From Lachnospiraceae bacterium (GTDB taxonomy: Bacteria > Bacillota > Clostridia > Lachnospirales > Lachnospiraceae): DNA of 32,047 nt. Shown here piece after piece: positions 1-7,459 of the stretch. The stretch's first letter is position 1. Each line of letters opens with the position of its first letter. The DNA is taken from NCBI GenBank assembly GCA_022791635.1, contig JAAVZL010000046.1, positions 1 to 32,047 of the forward strand. Reading direction: 5' to 3'. Under the pieces are notes generated by a model that was not told where the DNA came from, searched no databases, and saw only the letters and a program-made list of their open reading frames with translations. The position numbers and the translations under genes were made by a program.

Positions 1-324
1 CGCTGCATTGCAAATGAATGTCTTGAAACAACAGGTTTCAGCTATACATTGTCACTAATCAATGGCAAATATAAAATGACTATTTTATATACTTTAGCAG
101 AGTTCGGAATTGTTCGCTTTAACGAAATGAAAAAATATATCAGTGGAATTTCATATAAGACTTTAAGTTCCACTCTGAAAGAATTAGAAGCAGACCAATT
201 AGTTCATAGAAAAGAATATCCTCAAATCCCTCCCAAAGTAGAGTATAGTTTAACCGAACGTGGAAAATCTTTGATACCCATTTTGGACGGAATGTGTGAA
301 TGGGGTGATAAAAACAGGTTATAA
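1..324 (+). CDS. HxlR-family transcriptional regulator, 5' truncated by window edge
   Basis: The frame is open from base 1 to a TAA at 322-324, so the real start lies outside the window; the internal TTG at 49 is not the likely start. The 107 visible residues carry the HxlR winged-helix pattern: a Cys-containing N-terminus, then SLINGKYKMTILY (the family's L-I-GGKWK-LIL segment), RFNEMKKYISGIS, TLSSTLKELE as recognition helix, VHRKEYPQIPPKVEYSLTE as wing, and a CEWGDK end. HxlR proteins are DNA-binding repressors or activators, often sensing electrophiles or redox state through an N-terminal Cys; whether the visible Cys residues do so is unknown. The gene is clearly more AT-rich than its neighbours, is the only plus-strand gene here, and its target, probably a divergent gene, is outside the window. 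Family certain, role unknown. Confidence 0.9.
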   Translation, partial: RCIANECLETTGFSYTLSLINGKYKMTILYTLAEFGIVRFNEMKKYISGISYKTLSSTLKELEADQLVHRKEYPQIPPKVEYSLTERGKSLIPILDGMCEWGDKNRL

Positions 325-357
325 AATGCGGAATAAGAGGGATTCCGTAGTAGTCGT

Positions 358-397
358 CATTGTGGGAAAATCTAAACTTTTGGATTTTCCCACAATG
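358..397 (+). terminator. 15-bp perfect hairpin after hxlR, possible terminator
   Basis: Bases 358-372 and 383-397 are perfect reverse complements separated by a 10-base loop. The stem starts 34 bases after the hxlR stop. Downstream on the plus strand is a T-rich but interrupted tract (CTTGTCTTTTGGTCTTT), so termination of hxlR is plausible but not textbook. A MITE-like palindrome is the alternative. Confidence 0.5.
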
Positions 398-495
398 CTT
401 GTCTTTTGGTCTTTGGCTTCTTTGGTTCGGAATAGTGTGGTGCTGGCGGTCTATCTCTTGTTTTCGGTTGCTTGCTTCTTTACCGTACATGAGCA

Positions 496-547
496 TTAAA
501 ACAGGGCGTCTCACAGTCCGTATTCCGGCTCCTGTGAAGCGCCCTGT
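496..547 (-). terminator. Rho-independent terminator of the PTS/aldolase operon
   Basis: Bases 501-516 and 532-547 form a 16-base stem with two mismatched positions. Read on the minus strand the stem ends in GCCCTGT and runs straight into TTTTAATG. It begins 17 bases after the stop of the PTS IIB gene, the last gene of the operon. Confidence 0.8.
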
Positions 548-563
548 GGAATCTCTTAAATTT

Positions 564-869
564 TTAATCGGCCAGGCCGAATTCCCGCATCTTTTCTTCG
601 ATCTCCTGGCTGGACATGACATTGCGCAGTCCGATCACTATGGTTCCCTTTTCCTTGGCTGACGCGAACATCCCTTCAAAGGTCCGCGGGCAAAAGACCA
701 CGTCAAATCTGGTGGCTGAGCTCTTGCCTTCGGCTAAAGCGCAGTGGTGGAGCTTCTTGGGCTTGATTCCAAGCTTATCAAGGGCTCTTTGCAGGGACAT
801 TTTACACATCAGGCTTGTGCCTCCGCCGTTGGCACAGCATACGAGAAAGCTTAAATTCTCTTTATCCAT
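564..869 (-). CDS. PTS system IIB component, ascorbate (UlaB/SgaB-like) family
   Basis: This 101-residue cytosolic phosphocarrier would pass phosphate from a IIA protein to the incoming sugar bound by IIC. The N-terminal strand and loop VCCANGGGTS matches the family's VCGNGxGSS phosphocysteine loop; by that alignment Cys12 is the phosphorylated residue. The length is normal for the family. The ATG at 869 follows AGAGG by 8 bases. It is the last gene of the operon, 28 bases after IIC. The partner IIA domain is not encoded anywhere in the window, so IIA must come from elsewhere or from a promiscuous carrier. The substrate need not be ascorbate, because this family is also found with other lactone and sugar-acid genes. 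Confidence 0.88.
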   Translation of the reverse strand: MDKENLSFLVCCANGGGTSLMCKMSLQRALDKLGIKPKKLHHCALAEGKSSATRFDVVFCPRTFEGMFASAKEKGTIVIGLRNVMSSQEIEEKMREFGLAD

Positions 870-897
870 CTCTTATACCTCTATGCCCTTTCCTTTG

Positions 898-2382
898 TTA
901 TTCTGCTTTTTTTGCCTTTAAGGCTGTGTATGCCTCATAGTCCTCGGTGATCAGGAAATAGCCCTCTTTATCCAAACGATACTGAATCTGGGGAATTGCC
1001 AGAAGGACAACTGCTACAACCACAACGCCTACATAGCTCAGAAGCTTCATCACGCCTGTCATCACGGGCCATACTACGGCCCAGTCCCACATGCCTAAGT
1101 ATCCGCCGTAGGCAGCCATGCCTACCCAGCCTGCAATCAGGGCTGAACCGAATACCTGCATAAGGCCGGAGATAAAGGGCAGGATGACGGCCGCCTTTGC
1201 TCCGCCCTTCTCATTTGCAAAGAGGGCAATGCTGGCGTTGTCAAAGAATACGGGAATAAATCCGCAGATGGCCAGTACGGGACTCTTAAGGAGAATCAGA
1301 GCAACAATGGCTACAATCTGTCCCAGGAAGCCCATCAAAAAGCCGATGGGAACCGCATTGGCCGAGCCGAAGCCAAAGGATACCGCACAGTCCACTCCGG
1401 GAACTGAGCCCGGAAGAAGCTTATTGGCAATTCCCTGGAAGGATTGGGTAAGTTCCGTTACAAAGGTCCGGACTCCAAGCTGCAGAATCGCCAGATATAC
1501 GCTGAAGTTTAGGCTGGTCTTAATTACATAGAAGAACATGCTCTCGGTCTCCCCCAGGAAGCCTCCTGCAATCAGATAGTCCTTTCCCAGAATCATAAGA
1601 ATGGCGCCGAAGAATACCAGCATCAAAATGGAGGTGGTTACCATATTTTCATTAAAGACAGACATCACGCCCGGAAGCTCCATATCGTCCAGCTTCTTTA
1701 CCTTCTGTCCGTCCTTCTTCCTGCCAAAGAGCTTTTCCGCCAGATAGCTGTTTAAGGCAATGCCGAACATCTGCTGATGGGCCAGGGTAAAGCCTGCGCC
1801 TCCGGTTAGCTCCTGACAGGGCTTTACCAGGAGGTTGGAGCCCACGGCCCAGTAAGCGCCCAGGATTACAGACATGACAATCAGAAGGGCCACATTGTTT
1901 GTTAAAAGGCCCGGAAGGGCAAAGGCCAAAAGCCAGTAGGCCGTAGACGCCTGCTGCACCTGCACATGGCCGGTGGTAAACAGGGCCCGAAGCTTCGTAT
2001 ACTTGCTGAATCGCACCAGAAGAATGTTCACAATAAAGGCAATCAGAAGCAGAATCATCACATCGCCGAAATTCTTGCCGAACACCTCCTCCACGCCTGC
2101 GGTCACTGCGTTTTGTCCGAAATACGGATCGATGACCATAGCATCCATGTTGAAGCGGTCCTTAAGGCCCACCAGAATAGGACGGAAATTGTTGATGAGT
2201 CCGCTGGAACCTGCCGCCAGTATCATATATCCTACAATCGCCTTAATAACTCCCGCCAATACATCATACCAGGTTTTTTTCAGAAGAATGTATCCCAGCA
2301 TGACCAAAAGACCAATCATAAAAGCCGGCTGCTGCAATATATTTTTCGAAAAATATCCCCATACATTCATTAAAACATCCAT
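898..2382 (-). CDS. PTS system IIC component, ascorbate (UlaA/SgaT-like) family
   Basis: This is a 494-residue polytopic membrane permease of the ascorbate-type PTS superfamily, which moves the substrate while IIB phosphorylates it. About ten to twelve hydrophobic segments are visible, beginning with PAFMIGLLVMLGYILLKK and ending before a short charged C-terminal tail. Family-typical pieces are IVGYMILAAGSSGL near residues 50-62, NNVALLIVMSVILGAYWAVG and the Gly-rich SVPGVDCAVSFGFGSANA segment. The length is slightly above the ~465 usual for UlaA. The ATG at 2382 follows AAGGAG by 8 bases. It lies 68 bases after deoR and 28 before IIB. Neighbouring lactonase, aldolase and hydroxyacid dehydrogenases suggest a sugar lactone or sugar acid rather than ascorbate itself; the ascorbate-6-P enzymes UlaG, UlaD, UlaE and UlaF are absent. 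Confidence 0.9.
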   Translation of the reverse strand: MDVLMNVWGYFSKNILQQPAFMIGLLVMLGYILLKKTWYDVLAGVIKAIVGYMILAAGSSGLINNFRPILVGLKDRFNMDAMVIDPYFGQNAVTAGVEEVFGKNFGDVMILLLIAFIVNILLVRFSKYTKLRALFTTGHVQVQQASTAYWLLAFALPGLLTNNVALLIVMSVILGAYWAVGSNLLVKPCQELTGGAGFTLAHQQMFGIALNSYLAEKLFGRKKDGQKVKKLDDMELPGVMSVFNENMVTTSILMLVFFGAILMILGKDYLIAGGFLGETESMFFYVIKTSLNFSVYLAILQLGVRTFVTELTQSFQGIANKLLPGSVPGVDCAVSFGFGSANAVPIGFLMGFLGQIVAIVALILLKSPVLAICGFIPVFFDNASIALFANEKGGAKAAVILPFISGLMQVFGSALIAGWVGMAAYGGYLGMWDWAVVWPVMTGVMKLLSYVGVVVVAVVLLAIPQIQYRLDKEGYFLITEDYEAYTALKAKKAE

Positions 2383-2450
2383 ACTCGTTTCTCCTTCATC
2401 CTGTGTAACAAAACGAAGCAGCCCCCAACCGTATTTCTATCTCTTAAGCC

Positions 2451-3212
2451 TCAGGCAATAATCACCTCTACCCCTGCTCTTCTTATCTTATCCAGCTCCG
2501 TTGGAGGCGCTGTGTTATCGGTTATTAAATGCGTGATCTTCGTAACCGGACATACATGGAAATTCGTTGTCTTTCCAATCTTATTTCCTTCCGTAACCAC
2601 GATTTTTGGCCCCTTGCAGCGCTCAAGCATCCGATTGTTGATCATAATCTTTTCCACGGAAGAGGAGGTCAGCCCTCCCTCGGCGCTGATGGCATTGACG
2701 CCCAAAAAGCACTTATCTGCCGTAACCAGATCAATGAGGCTGATGGTAAACTGTCCCAGGAAGGTTTCCCGCTCCTCCGAAAGCTCTCCGCCGGTAAAAA
2801 TCAGCTTCACCGGGGAATCGGACAGGTCCAGATCCACCGCGCAGGCATTGCTGGTAACCGCTACGATGTTTTTTTTGATTTTCTGCAGAACGGCGTAGGT
2901 CGTCATGCCGGAATTTAAAAACACCGTATCTTTATTTTCCACATACTCCGCGGCTTTCTCGGCAATGTGAGCCACTAAGTTTAAGTCTCTTCCGTCCAGT
3001 TTCCACTTCGGCGCATGAGACGCCACCTGAGCTCCCCCATGAAAGCGCTTGATGAGCTTTTGATTTTCCAGGCAAATCAGATCTCTTCTTACGGTAACCA
3101 CAGAGATTCCAAATTCTCTTGCCAGATCTTCCACCTTTCGATATCCGTTTTTATTTATACTCTCTAAAATCTGTCCCTGCCGAAAATCGATATCACTTTT
3201 TGCAATTTTCAT
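2451..3212 (-). CDS. DeoR-family transcriptional regulator
   Basis: This 253-residue protein has a DeoR winged helix-turn-helix at about residues 10-60 (VEDLAREFGISVVTVRRDL, then IKRFHGGA) and a phosphosugar-sensing DeoRC domain from about 80 to 240 (LNSGMTTYAVL, TGGELSEERETFLG, FLGVNAIS, VVTEGNKIGKTT). DeoR proteins usually repress sugar operons and are released by a phosphorylated intermediate. It sits inside the operon, 23 bases after the CoA-disulfide-reductase-like gene and 68 before IIC, so it is probably the local autoregulated regulator. Its operator is expected near the operon promoter at 10577-10605. The ribosome site is weak (GAGAG), fitting low expression of a regulator. Confidence 0.92.
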   Translation of the reverse strand: MKIAKSDIDFRQGQILESINKNGYRKVEDLAREFGISVVTVRRDLICLENQKLIKRFHGGAQVASHAPKWKLDGRDLNLVAHIAEKAAEYVENKDTVFLNSGMTTYAVLQKIKKNIVAVTSNACAVDLDLSDSPVKLIFTGGELSEERETFLGQFTISLIDLVTADKCFLGVNAISAEGGLTSSSVEKIMINNRMLERCKGPKIVVTEGNKIGKTTNFHVCPVTKITHLITDNTAPPTELDKIRRAGVEVIIA

Positions 3213-3235
3213 ATTCTCTCACTACGTATGCGGAT

Positions 3236-4933
3236 TTACCGGAAATGATATTCCGTTACAATTTTCTCCCTGTTCCCTAAGCTGTCATGGTAAAACTCGT
3301 ACAGGCAAATGCCAAGGAAGGAACCGGAAATATTACACACATTTCCAAAGCCCAGGTTCTGTAAGGCCCGGACTGCCTGGTAGCTGCGCTGTCCGCTCTG
3401 GCAATGCAAATACACCGGCCGGTCCTTCGGAATCTCCGAAAGCCGCTCTCGAAGCTCACTTAGGGGTAGATTGACTGCATTCTTAAGATGCCCCCGCTCA
3501 AACTCTCCCTTCTCACGCACATCGATGATATACGCACCCTTTTCCACAAGATGGCGCACCTCTGACACAGAAACCTGACGGTATGCTCCGGATAAGAGGT
3601 TCAGCCCCACAAGGGCCGCCTGATTCACCACGTCTCTTGCCGTTCCATATAAGGGAGAATAGCAAAGCTCCAGTTCCTTTAGCTCCTCAAGTCCTGCATC
3701 CCGGGAAATCATTGCCGCAATCACATCGATGCGCTTGTCGGCCTCCCCCTGTCCAATGGCCTGAGCTCCCAGCAGCTTTCCCGTAGGACGCTCATACAGC
3801 AATTTAAAATGCAAAGGACTGCAATCCGGCATAATCGACACTCTGTCATTTGGAATCACATAGGAAAATCCATAAGAAATGCCGGCCTTCTTAAGCGCCC
3901 CTTCATTTAAGCCTGTACATGCAGCATTCAGACGAAATACTCTCAAAACGGAGGAACCAATGACGCCGCCTCCATTGTCGGGAATCCCATAAATATGGTT
4001 GGCCGCTATGCGGGCCTGGCGCTGGGCCGGACCTGCAAGAGTCAGCCGGACCGATCTGCGGGTCAGCTTATGAGTCACCTCGATGGCATCGCCCACTGCA
4101 TAAATATCCGAATCACTGGTACGGCAATTTCGATCTACCCGGATTCCTCCCGTCTCCCCTATGGAAAGACCTGCTTCTCTGGCAAGGCCGATCTCTGGCT
4201 GTACGCCCATAGCCAGAACGACCGCATCCGCACGTATCTCCTTTCCAGACCCCATTATAACATATTTTTCCGTAATTTCCTGAACTTTCTCTCCCAGATG
4301 GAGCTCTACGCCGTTGTCATACAATTCCTTGTGCAAAATCTGCACCATATCCTCGTCGAACACGGAAAGAATCTGTTCCATGGCCTCTGACACGGCGACA
4401 TGATAGCCGGCCCGAACCAGGTTCTCGGCAGTTTCTATACCAATAAATCCACCTCCAATCACCACAACGTGTTTCAGGTCCTTCTCCTCTAAATAGGCTT
4501 TCAGTAAAACTACATCCCTCACATTTCGAATGGCAAACACATGGTCCTTCTCAATTCCGGAAATACTCCCGGGCCTTAAAGGCCTGGCTCCCGGGGCCAG
4601 AATCAGCTTGTCATAACTTTCCTCATACTCCCGGCCGGCTGCATGGTCCAGGACCGTTACGGTCTTTTCCTTACGGTTCACTGCCAGGACCTCGCTTTGG
4701 GTTCTCGCTTCCATGTTGTATCTTTTGGCAAAGGTTTCCGGTTCCACCATCACAAGATCCTTCTCATCCTCCACCACGCCGCCCAGATAAAAAGGAAGAC
4801 TGCAGTTGGAATAGGACACATGCTCACTTTTTTCGAAGATCAAGATCTCTGCTTCTTCGTCCAGACGGCGGATTCTGGCTGCCGCCGTGGCTCCGCCGGC
4901 CACGCCGCCCACAATTAATATTTTTCTCTTCAT
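3236..4933 (-). CDS. CoA-disulfide reductase-like FAD/NAD(P)H oxidoreductase with C-terminal rhodanese domain
   Basis: This 565-residue protein has an FAD-binding N-terminus (ILIVGGVAGGATAAARIRR), a redox-active single Cys44 in SYSNCSLPFYLGG, an NAD(P)H-binding GGGFIGIETAE at 160-170, an FAD-contacting YAVGDAIEV at 278-286, and a dimerisation domain with CYSPLYG at 424-430. A rhodanese domain spans about 452-565 with catalytic Cys511 in LHCQSGQRS. The layout equals the known CoADR-RHD fusions, which reduce CoA-disulfide, CoA-persulfide or polysulfide with NAD(P)H. Both active cysteines are present. The ATG overlaps the stop of the upstream dehydrogenase (ATGA), and GGAGGTG lies 4 bases before it, so the two are translationally coupled. 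Its presence in a sugar operon is unusual; it might handle thiol or persulfide stress or a sulfur-bearing substrate. Confidence 0.9.
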   Translation of the reverse strand: MKRKILIVGGVAGGATAAARIRRLDEEAEILIFEKSEHVSYSNCSLPFYLGGVVEDEKDLVMVEPETFAKRYNMEARTQSEVLAVNRKEKTVTVLDHAAGREYEESYDKLILAPGARPLRPGSISGIEKDHVFAIRNVRDVVLLKAYLEEKDLKHVVVIGGGFIGIETAENLVRAGYHVAVSEAMEQILSVFDEDMVQILHKELYDNGVELHLGEKVQEITEKYVIMGSGKEIRADAVVLAMGVQPEIGLAREAGLSIGETGGIRVDRNCRTSDSDIYAVGDAIEVTHKLTRRSVRLTLAGPAQRQARIAANHIYGIPDNGGGVIGSSVLRVFRLNAACTGLNEGALKKAGISYGFSYVIPNDRVSIMPDCSPLHFKLLYERPTGKLLGAQAIGQGEADKRIDVIAAMISRDAGLEELKELELCYSPLYGTARDVVNQAALVGLNLLSGAYRQVSVSEVRHLVEKGAYIIDVREKGEFERGHLKNAVNLPLSELRERLSEIPKDRPVYLHCQSGQRSYQAVRALQNLGFGNVCNISGSFLGICLYEFYHDSLGNREKIVTEYHFR

Positions 4934-5901
4934 TTCTCACCTCCTGTCTCTTCTACCTGGTATAAGGGCTTCTCCCCTCTTAGAACCCGGTTCACCTCCT
5001 CTGCCACCAGGATGCCGCAGCCCTCTACTGCCTCTTTGGTGTAAGCCCCACAATGAGGGGTAATGATGGTGTTGGGCAGCTTAAGCAGGGGATTGTCCGG
5101 GGAAGCCGGCTCCTCCGTCAGGGTGTCCGTTGCATAACAGGACAGTCTACCATCCTTTAAGGCCTTTGCTATCTCTTGCTCCTCCACCAGCCTTCCCCTG
5201 GCCGTGTTAATCAAAACCGCTCCCGGCTTCACCTGATCCAAAAATCCTTTGTTCACCAGTCCTTTTGTGCTCTCAGTCACCGGAAGGTGAAGGCTTAGGA
5301 TATCCGCTTCCGAAAGAAGGACCGGCAGCTCTTCGTATCGGGCGCCTGCAAGAGCCTCTATTCTTTGCACCTTTACTTTGTCGTATACAAGGACCTTCAT
5401 CCCCAGTGCAATCGCCCGAAGGGCAACCTCATATCCGATATTTCCCCCTCCCAGGATCCCCAGTGTCTTTCCCGTAAGCTCAAACCCCATCTGTCTTTCC
5501 CAGTTGCCGTTTCTAAGCTCCCGATCCTGTCTTCCCATATGTCTGGCCGATGCAAACATCATACCCAGGGCCAGCTCACAGACGGATACCTTGCTGGCAT
5601 TTGGAGCAATGGTCACCGGGAGCCCATGTTCCATAGCACAGGCAAGATCCACATTGTTGTAGCCTACGCCGTTTCGTGCAATTATTTTTAACTCCGGCAT
5701 GCCGGCTTCTATCACCTGCCGGGTCACCGAATCTACCCCCACAATCAGTGCGTCCGCTCCTCGGATGATCTCAGAGAGCTCTTCCTCCCCCATATTGCCC
5801 TTTCCGATGTGCACTGCTACCTCATGGCCTTCCTCCTGAAGAAGCTTCACCGCCTTTTCACAGTTGGCCACTGACCTGGTTGTAATCAATACCCTCCCCA
5901 T
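4930..5901 (-). CDS. D-2-hydroxyacid dehydrogenase, SerA-like (copy 1)
   Basis: This 323-residue NAD(P)-dependent enzyme of the phosphoglycerate / 2-hydroxyacid dehydrogenase family would interconvert a 2-hydroxy acid and its 2-keto acid. The Rossmann motif GGGNIG is at about 151-156. The catalytic set is Arg235 (NTARGR), Glu263/264 (TLTEEP) and His283 (TPHCGAY). The catalytic-domain segment IARNGVGYNNVDL is also typical. There is no ACT or other regulatory domain at the C-terminus, so this is the short form. I take the ATG at 5901; a TTG nine bases upstream would leave only two bases after AAGGAGGG. It overlaps the next gene by 4 bases and lies 48 bases after the second dehydrogenase gene. 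The true substrate may be a phosphorylated aldonate, glycerate or glyoxylate and cannot be read from sequence. Confidence 0.88.
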   Translation of the reverse strand: MGRVLITTRSVANCEKAVKLLQEEGHEVAVHIGKGNMGEEELSEIIRGADALIVGVDSVTRQVIEAGMPELKIIARNGVGYNNVDLACAMEHGLPVTIAPNASKVSVCELALGMMFASARHMGRQDRELRNGNWERQMGFELTGKTLGILGGGNIGYEVALRAIALGMKVLVYDKVKVQRIEALAGARYEELPVLLSEADILSLHLPVTESTKGLVNKGFLDQVKPGAVLINTARGRLVEEQEIAKALKDGRLSCYATDTLTEEPASPDNPLLKLPNTIITPHCGAYTKEAVEGCGILVAEEVNRVLRGEKPLYQVEETGGEK

Positions 5902-5949
5902 GGCCCTCAAACCCTCCTTGCCTTTCAGCCTTTTCCTGCTCCTTTGCTT

Positions 5950-6990
5950 CTATACCTGCTTTACGATCCATCTGGAGGACTCGTCTTTTTCCTCCAGGCA
6001 TCGCTTCATCTCTCTTAAAAGAAGGTACGGGGTTTTCTTCATGGTGTCATTGGTTGCCCCTGCCAAATGAGGCGTCAGGGTAACATGGTCCATTGCTCTG
6101 AGAGGGTGCTCCTTCTCCATGGGCTCGGTCCAGAATACATCCAGGGCCGCGCCGCCGATTTTCTTTTGCTCAAGAGCCTCCACCAGGGCCTCCTCATCAA
6201 TCAGGCCTGCCCTGGCCGTATTGATAAGATAGGCGGTGGGCTTCATTAAGTCAAAGGCTTCCCTTCCTATTATCCCTTTGGTGGCATCGCTTAAGCGGGC
6301 ATGGACACTGATAAAATCCGAGGTCCTTAAAAGGGTTTCCAGATCCATCTTCTCTGCCCCTGCCTTCCTCACCGCATCCTCATCCACAAAGGGATCGTAC
6401 ACCAAAATCCGAACGTCAAAGCCCCCAAGCTTTTTCGTAACGGCCCGGCCAATCTCGCCAAAGCCGATGAGTCCGATGGTCTTCCCTTCCATATCCCCCA
6501 TAAAGTCAGAGTTGCTGTACTTTCGTCTCCAGGTTCCTTCCTTCAAAGCCGCATGCCCCCGGGCAATGTTGCGCAGCTCACACAACATCAGTCCCACGGC
6601 AAAATCCGACACTGCCTCGGTATTTCTTCCAATGGTCTTATATACGGTAATTCCCTTCTCCTTCGCCGCCTTTACATCCACATTTTCCACACCGGCCCTG
6701 CATACTCCCACAAGCTTTGCCCCGGACTGCTCTATAACCCTTCTATTCAGAGGCGTATGGTGGGTAATGATAACATCCACATCCACTGCCTGCTCAAAAA
6801 GCTCCTCGGGCGGACATCCTGCCTCTGGCCCGTTTTTCTCCACATCGCTGCGAAGCTGATAGAATACCTCCTGGCTTTTTGGTCTCCAGTCTACCCTCTT
6901 TACCTGGTGCTCAGGTCCAAATACCTCATGCACTGCCACTTCCAGCGTCTCGGAGGAAATCATGGGATCTCCTACTACGCAAAATTTCAT
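5950..6990 (-). CDS. D-2-hydroxyacid dehydrogenase (copy 2)
   Basis: This 346-residue protein belongs to the same broad family as its downstream neighbour but is clearly divergent. It has a Rossmann motif GFGEIG at 176-181 and a catalytic triad Arg260 (INTARAG), Glu289 (FWTEP) and His308 (TPHLAGAT). Compared with copy 1 it carries a longer N-terminal substrate domain (residues about 30-75, rich in charged residues) and NTARAG instead of NTARGR. The ATG at 6990 follows AAAGGAG by 10 bases. It lies 31 bases after the C_GCAxxG gene and shares the operon. Two different hydroxyacid dehydrogenases in one operon suggest two keto/hydroxy conversions, possibly an epimerisation at C2 through a 2-keto intermediate; that is inference. 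Confidence 0.88.
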   Translation of the reverse strand: MKFCVVGDPMISSETLEVAVHEVFGPEHQVKRVDWRPKSQEVFYQLRSDVEKNGPEAGCPPEELFEQAVDVDVIITHHTPLNRRVIEQSGAKLVGVCRAGVENVDVKAAKEKGITVYKTIGRNTEAVSDFAVGLMLCELRNIARGHAALKEGTWRRKYSNSDFMGDMEGKTIGLIGFGEIGRAVTKKLGGFDVRILVYDPFVDEDAVRKAGAEKMDLETLLRTSDFISVHARLSDATKGIIGREAFDLMKPTAYLINTARAGLIDEEALVEALEQKKIGGAALDVFWTEPMEKEHPLRAMDHVTLTPHLAGATNDTMKKTPYLLLREMKRCLEEKDESSRWIVKQV

Positions 6991-7021
6991 TCTTTCGTAA
7001 CTCCTTTCTCGGTATAAAGCT

Positions 7022-7399
7022 CTATCGGTTCTTCTCCTCCTCTGAAACCTCCTTTAAAAGCTCGGGCGCATCCATCAAAAGCTGGGCTATCACCCGGCTT
7101 CCCCTGCAGTACATATCGTCACAGCTCTTATTAGCGCTGGTTCCCTTGATATCACGGCAATAGATGGAGGGAAATTCCTCCAAAAACCGCTTGTGAAGCT
7201 CCCGGATCAGATAGCTGTAGGTCCAAGCCTCCTGATATACGGTCAGTCTTCCGTAAAGACAGGAGATCAGGATGATTCCCGACTCAATCACACCGCAGCG
7301 ATCCCAGTAGCCGCCTCCGCCGCCCCGAAAGCCGCAGGCCGCCCGAATCACCTCCTCCGGAAGCCGGATATCAAATGCCTCGGAAGCAGCCCGGATCAC
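7022..7399 (-). CDS. C_GCAxxG_C_C family redox-active protein, 5' end apparently frameshifted
   Basis: The translatable frame from the GTG at 7399 gives 125 residues with the family pattern AACGFRGGGGGYWDRCGVIESGIIL, then ...C...C (IYCRDIKG, CDDMYC). Proteins of this family are small, probably redox or metal-binding, with conserved cysteines; their reaction is unknown. The family's N-terminal motif (x-CSEA or CSQA) is encoded just upstream of the GTG in the same frame (FHCSEAV) but has no start codon before an in-frame TAG at 7462. A well-placed AAGGGGG site and ATG (7437) exist, one base out of frame. So the gene either has a 1-base deletion near its start, a sequencing error, or uses the GTG, which overlaps the short ATG frame's stop (GTGA). 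It lies between the alcohol dehydrogenase and hydroxyacid dehydrogenase genes. Confidence 0.75.
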   Translation of the reverse strand: MIRAASEAFDIRLPEEVIRAACGFRGGGGGYWDRCGVIESGIILISCLYGRLTVYQEAWTYSYLIRELHKRFLEEFPSIYCRDIKGTSANKSCDDMYCRGSRVIAQLLMDAPELLKEVSEEEKNR

Positions 7400-7437
7400 A
7401 GCCTCGGAGCAGTGAAAGCCCTGCCTCTTATAAACAT
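7396..7437 (-). other. Out-of-frame 5' segment of the C_GCAxxG gene
   Basis: An AAGGGGG ribosome site (about 7446-7453) precedes ATG 7437 by about 8 bases. That ATG opens a frame of only 13 codons ending in TGA at 7398-7396. Adding one base to the TTT directly after the ATG would join it to the main frame and restore an N-terminus of about M-F-Y-K-R-Q-G-F-H-C-S-E-A, as expected for the family. Confidence 0.6.
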
Positions 7438-7459
7438 TTGTAAAACCCCCCTTTCTTTC

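Noticed and set aside
140..622. 160-codon minus-strand frame across hxlR and the intergenic region
   Set aside because: It runs through the hairpin and the operon terminator and opposes a certain gene; the translation resembles no protein.
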